This document shows positions 61,901 through 64,000 of a DNA stretch of 64,000 bases, one piece after another; the first letter of the stretch is position 1; each line of letters starts with the position of its first letter. The notes below the pieces were generated by a model. It was not told the DNA's origin. It searched no databases and saw only the letters and a list, made by a program, of their open reading frames with translations. The DNA is from Phoebastria nigripes (taxonomy: Eukaryota > Chordata > Aves > Procellariiformes > Diomedeidae). The stretch covers positions 130,323-194,322 of the forward strand of contig JAYKAV010002419.1 in NCBI GenBank assembly GCA_035582835.1. Direction: 5' to 3'. Made by a program: the position numbers and the translations under genes.

Positions 61901-63476
61901 CATTTTAGGCCACTTCAGTAACTTCTACGAAAGGGCTGTCTCCTCAGTTGAAGTATGGAAAATATAACTCAATAGCATCTCATTTAAATGTGCAGCGACA
62001 CACTGTGAGATCATCTACAGACTTACTGTACCAACTTCATGAGTCTTCCCTGATGAGTCCTTCACAGACATCTCCAGTCACCTTACCTTTTTGCGTAATA
62101 GCTTTAAAGAGCATGTTAATTAAAAAGCAGGTGTTAGCAACAAGTGAGTAATAGAAGAGGAGGAATTTATTTGAAATCAGCAGTTTCAGCCCACAGAAAG
62201 GGTAAGAGAATATGTGAAAAGGCTAATGGTGATCATCCTGCTAACGTGGGTGACATTCGCAGATGATGATGCTGCATCAACAGAGAGGTACTGTGCAACC
62301 TTCCAGCTCTGTCATCACCCTCCTGTGTTTTACTTTGGATTTGCAACTGTAGTAGAAGTTAAACTACCAGTGAAAACAGCTCTTTGCTGTGGGGTGGCAT
62401 GTTTACTTTAAGTAGGTGTTGATGATTCTACTTCTCACTTCGTTGATTAAATAAGTCACTTCATCTTCATCTTAAAAGTCTTACAAACCTCACCTGAACT
62501 TTGCTGAGATGAGCCTGTGTCCCATTACATACTTTCACAGAGGTAGAGCACAAGTTTGAAAAACAGGGAAAAGATTATTCCCAGGGTCTTTAGCAGCTCT
62601 TAGCTGAGAATACCATGTTCAAAATTAGCAGTATAGTTGCCCTCATTCTTTTATAGCATCCCGATTTTGCAACGAACCATAATCATTTGACTGATTTGCC
62701 AAAAAAATGATCGTTCTTCAGGGGCTTTTTGGTGTTGGTTGTTTTGAAAGGCAGCCTGTAATTAAGATGAATACATGTGCATTGTGAATGTTTAGTTATG
62801 GTAGAGATGGGTTTGTTATAAAACAAAAAAAACCCAAAAATTACCTATCTGCAAATCCTTGCAGTTGTTTAGTTTAGAAGTTTAAGTCAATTTATGGAAG
62901 TCTGTGTTTACTGTCTTTAGAGCTTCATCATGACATTGGAATGTATTTTGGAAAAAAAGACCCTATAAAATGAAATCCACATTTATGGGTAAGGAGCACA
63001 GAGCACTTAGGATCAGCAGTGAGATTACAGTATCTCTCTGAAGTGTAGCGAAGAGGAGTACTTGCCGGTGCCATTTTGGGTTTAGAAGGTAGTGAATTGA
63101 TGCACTCGGTAAGTTCTAACACTGTCTGTAACAGCAGCTGGACCCAACGCCATTAATTTCATGAAAATGTGGACCGTAATATCCCAATGACAGCAGTCAG
63201 AAGATAAAACTAGATCTGAAACACTTCATTTAAAATAAAACTTTATAATAAAGTCAGGTCTCCTAAGACGCTTCTTTTGTGCTGCGCTGCATGTGAGTAA
63301 TCTCGGTGACTCATCTAGCCTCTGACATACTGCAGCCATCAACATTCCCAGCCATGAGTGTTGCCCTTCATAAAGGAAATATCCTATTTTTGGTATAGCG
63401 ATGTCCTCAGTTTTAAAGAATTTTCCTCTTTTAAAGTGCTCAGACAATTAATGCCTCATGCATGTATTCAACAATA
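58901..63476. other. Intron 4 DNA, no gene recognised
   Basis: AT-rich unique sequence with short frames. A22 lies at 60374-60395. Frames of 76-90 codons around 61636-61967 overlap and show no domain. An undetermined base is at 60229. Confidence 0.5.
60374..60395. repeat. A22 homopolymer
   Basis: Twenty-two A residues. No retroposon body was recognised upstream. Confidence 0.9.
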
Positions 63477-63489
63477 GTTGCCTAGCAAC
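63477..63489. promoter_or_regulatory. Perfect RFX X-box motif
   Basis: GTTGCCTAGCAAC fits the RFX consensus GTNRCC-N(0-3)-RGYAAC with a 1-nt spacer on both strands. RFX factors drive ciliary gene promoters and act in other enhancers. The site lies 36 bp upstream of an ATG that runs in frame into a splice donor at 63557. Confidence 0.6.
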
Positions 63490-63524
63490 CATCAGAAATA
63501 TTCGGGAGAGCAAAGGAAACCGAG

Positions 63525-63557
63525 ATGAATGAGCAGAAACATCAGCTCCCATTTCAG
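63525..63557 (+). other. Candidate alternative first exon (coding part)
   Basis: ATG, in a purine-rich context (CCGAGATGA), starts 11 codons (MNEQKHQLPFQ) that end exactly at a donor, TTTCAG|gtgagc. With the X-box upstream this could be a small first exon with an internal promoter in intron 4. Its phase-0 end does not fit the phase-1 start expected of the next ARID5B exon. It would therefore be a 5' leader or upstream frame for a short ARID5B isoform, or belong to another transcript. There is no CpG island and no direct evidence of transcription. Confidence 0.25.
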
Positions 63558-64000
63558 GTGAGCTGGAGAAGGCGTCAGGGCTGTGCTGACTGTTTGGGTC
63601 TAAGCATGAATATCCATGAAAATCAGACAATCCCGAAGTCACAAATACGAGCTCCAACTTGCACGTCAGTCAGATGCAGAGATGAGACAAGTCGCACAGC
63701 CAGAAGCAGTTGCAGGAGGTTGTGGTTGGTTGGGCTTGATTAGTTTTGGGAGCCTAGACCAAAACAATGTAACAATGGTTAAAATAAATTATAGAAAGTC
63801 AACAAACACTCCTTAATGGCTGAGGAAAGTTTTGCTACCTTGTTTTGTGTTCCACCTGCAGCTAGAGAATAGGTAAAGTTCCCACTTCCTTCGGTGGAGA
63901 TTTCCAGGCACGGGTCTAAGCGCCAGACAAACCCCTTGCGTGGGGCTTGGCTCCAGCCCTTCTCTTGCATTGCCACCTGGTTCCCACTTCTTCTCATTTT

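Larger units (their letters stand above)
48724..64000 (+). other. ARID5B: ARID5B intron 4, 5' part (at least 15,277 bp)
   Basis: Starts with the consensus donor gtaagtca at the end of exon 4 and continues to the window edge. No next-exon coding sequence (basic linker, ARID domain) is visible. A shorter ARID5B isoform lacking the N-terminal region encoded upstream is known in mammals and uses an alternative first exon, so an internal promoter in or near this intron is expected. Confidence 0.85.

Noticed and set aside
63226..63447. Minus-strand 73-codon frame next to the X-box, considered as a divergent first exon
   Set aside because: It begins at TTG directly after an in-frame stop, has no ATG near its start and no convincing donor.
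1..64000. CRISPR arrays, operons, phage or toxin systems, rRNA and tRNA genes
   Set aside because: The window is vertebrate intron and exon DNA. No regularly spaced repeats, bacterial gene organisation or RNA gene signatures were seen.

Overview
The window is nuclear DNA from a vertebrate, most likely a bird. Two coding exons with canonical splice sites, both on the + strand, belong to ARID5B (AT-rich interaction domain 5B). The rest is intron. A bird is inferred from sparse interspersed repeats (no Alu-like or L1-like bodies), a few old MIR-type SINE fragments, GC-rich patches in AT-rich DNA, and introns that look shorter than the human ones. A crocodilian or turtle is not excluded.

Layout. 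1-13009 is ARID5B intron 2, 3' part only. It starts with an A-rich simple repeat, then a dense CpG island (about 250-420) with a G-rich flank, then GC-rich blocks (about 1.6-3.35 kb and 9.45-10.7 kb) alternating with AT-rich DNA that resembles conserved noncoding elements. 13010-13235 is the exon numbered 3 by analogy with human. 13236-48492 is intron 3 (35,257 bp). Its human counterpart carries the intronic variants associated with childhood acute lymphoblastic leukaemia, so regulatory elements are expected here. It holds a perfect 55-bp tandem duplication, a 125-bp polypyrimidine tract, very long T runs, three MIR-like fragments, a decayed ORF-rich block (28.0-29.95 kb) and one unassigned exon-like segment (42955-43066). 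48493-48723 is exon 4. 48724-64000 is the 5' part of intron 4. It contains an AT-rich conserved-looking domain (57.1-58.9 kb) with an exon-like open segment on the minus strand (57594-57717), and a perfect RFX X-box (63477-63489) just upstream of an ATG that runs into a splice donor.

The two exons encode about 152 consecutive residues of the N-terminal region of the long ARID5B isoform, upstream of the ARID DNA-binding domain. The exons encoding the start of the protein, the ARID domain and the C-terminus lie outside the window. No bacterial-type system, CRISPR array, rRNA or tRNA gene was seen. The best leads for something undescribed are the two orphan exon-like segments, the X-box candidate promoter and the unidentified decayed block.
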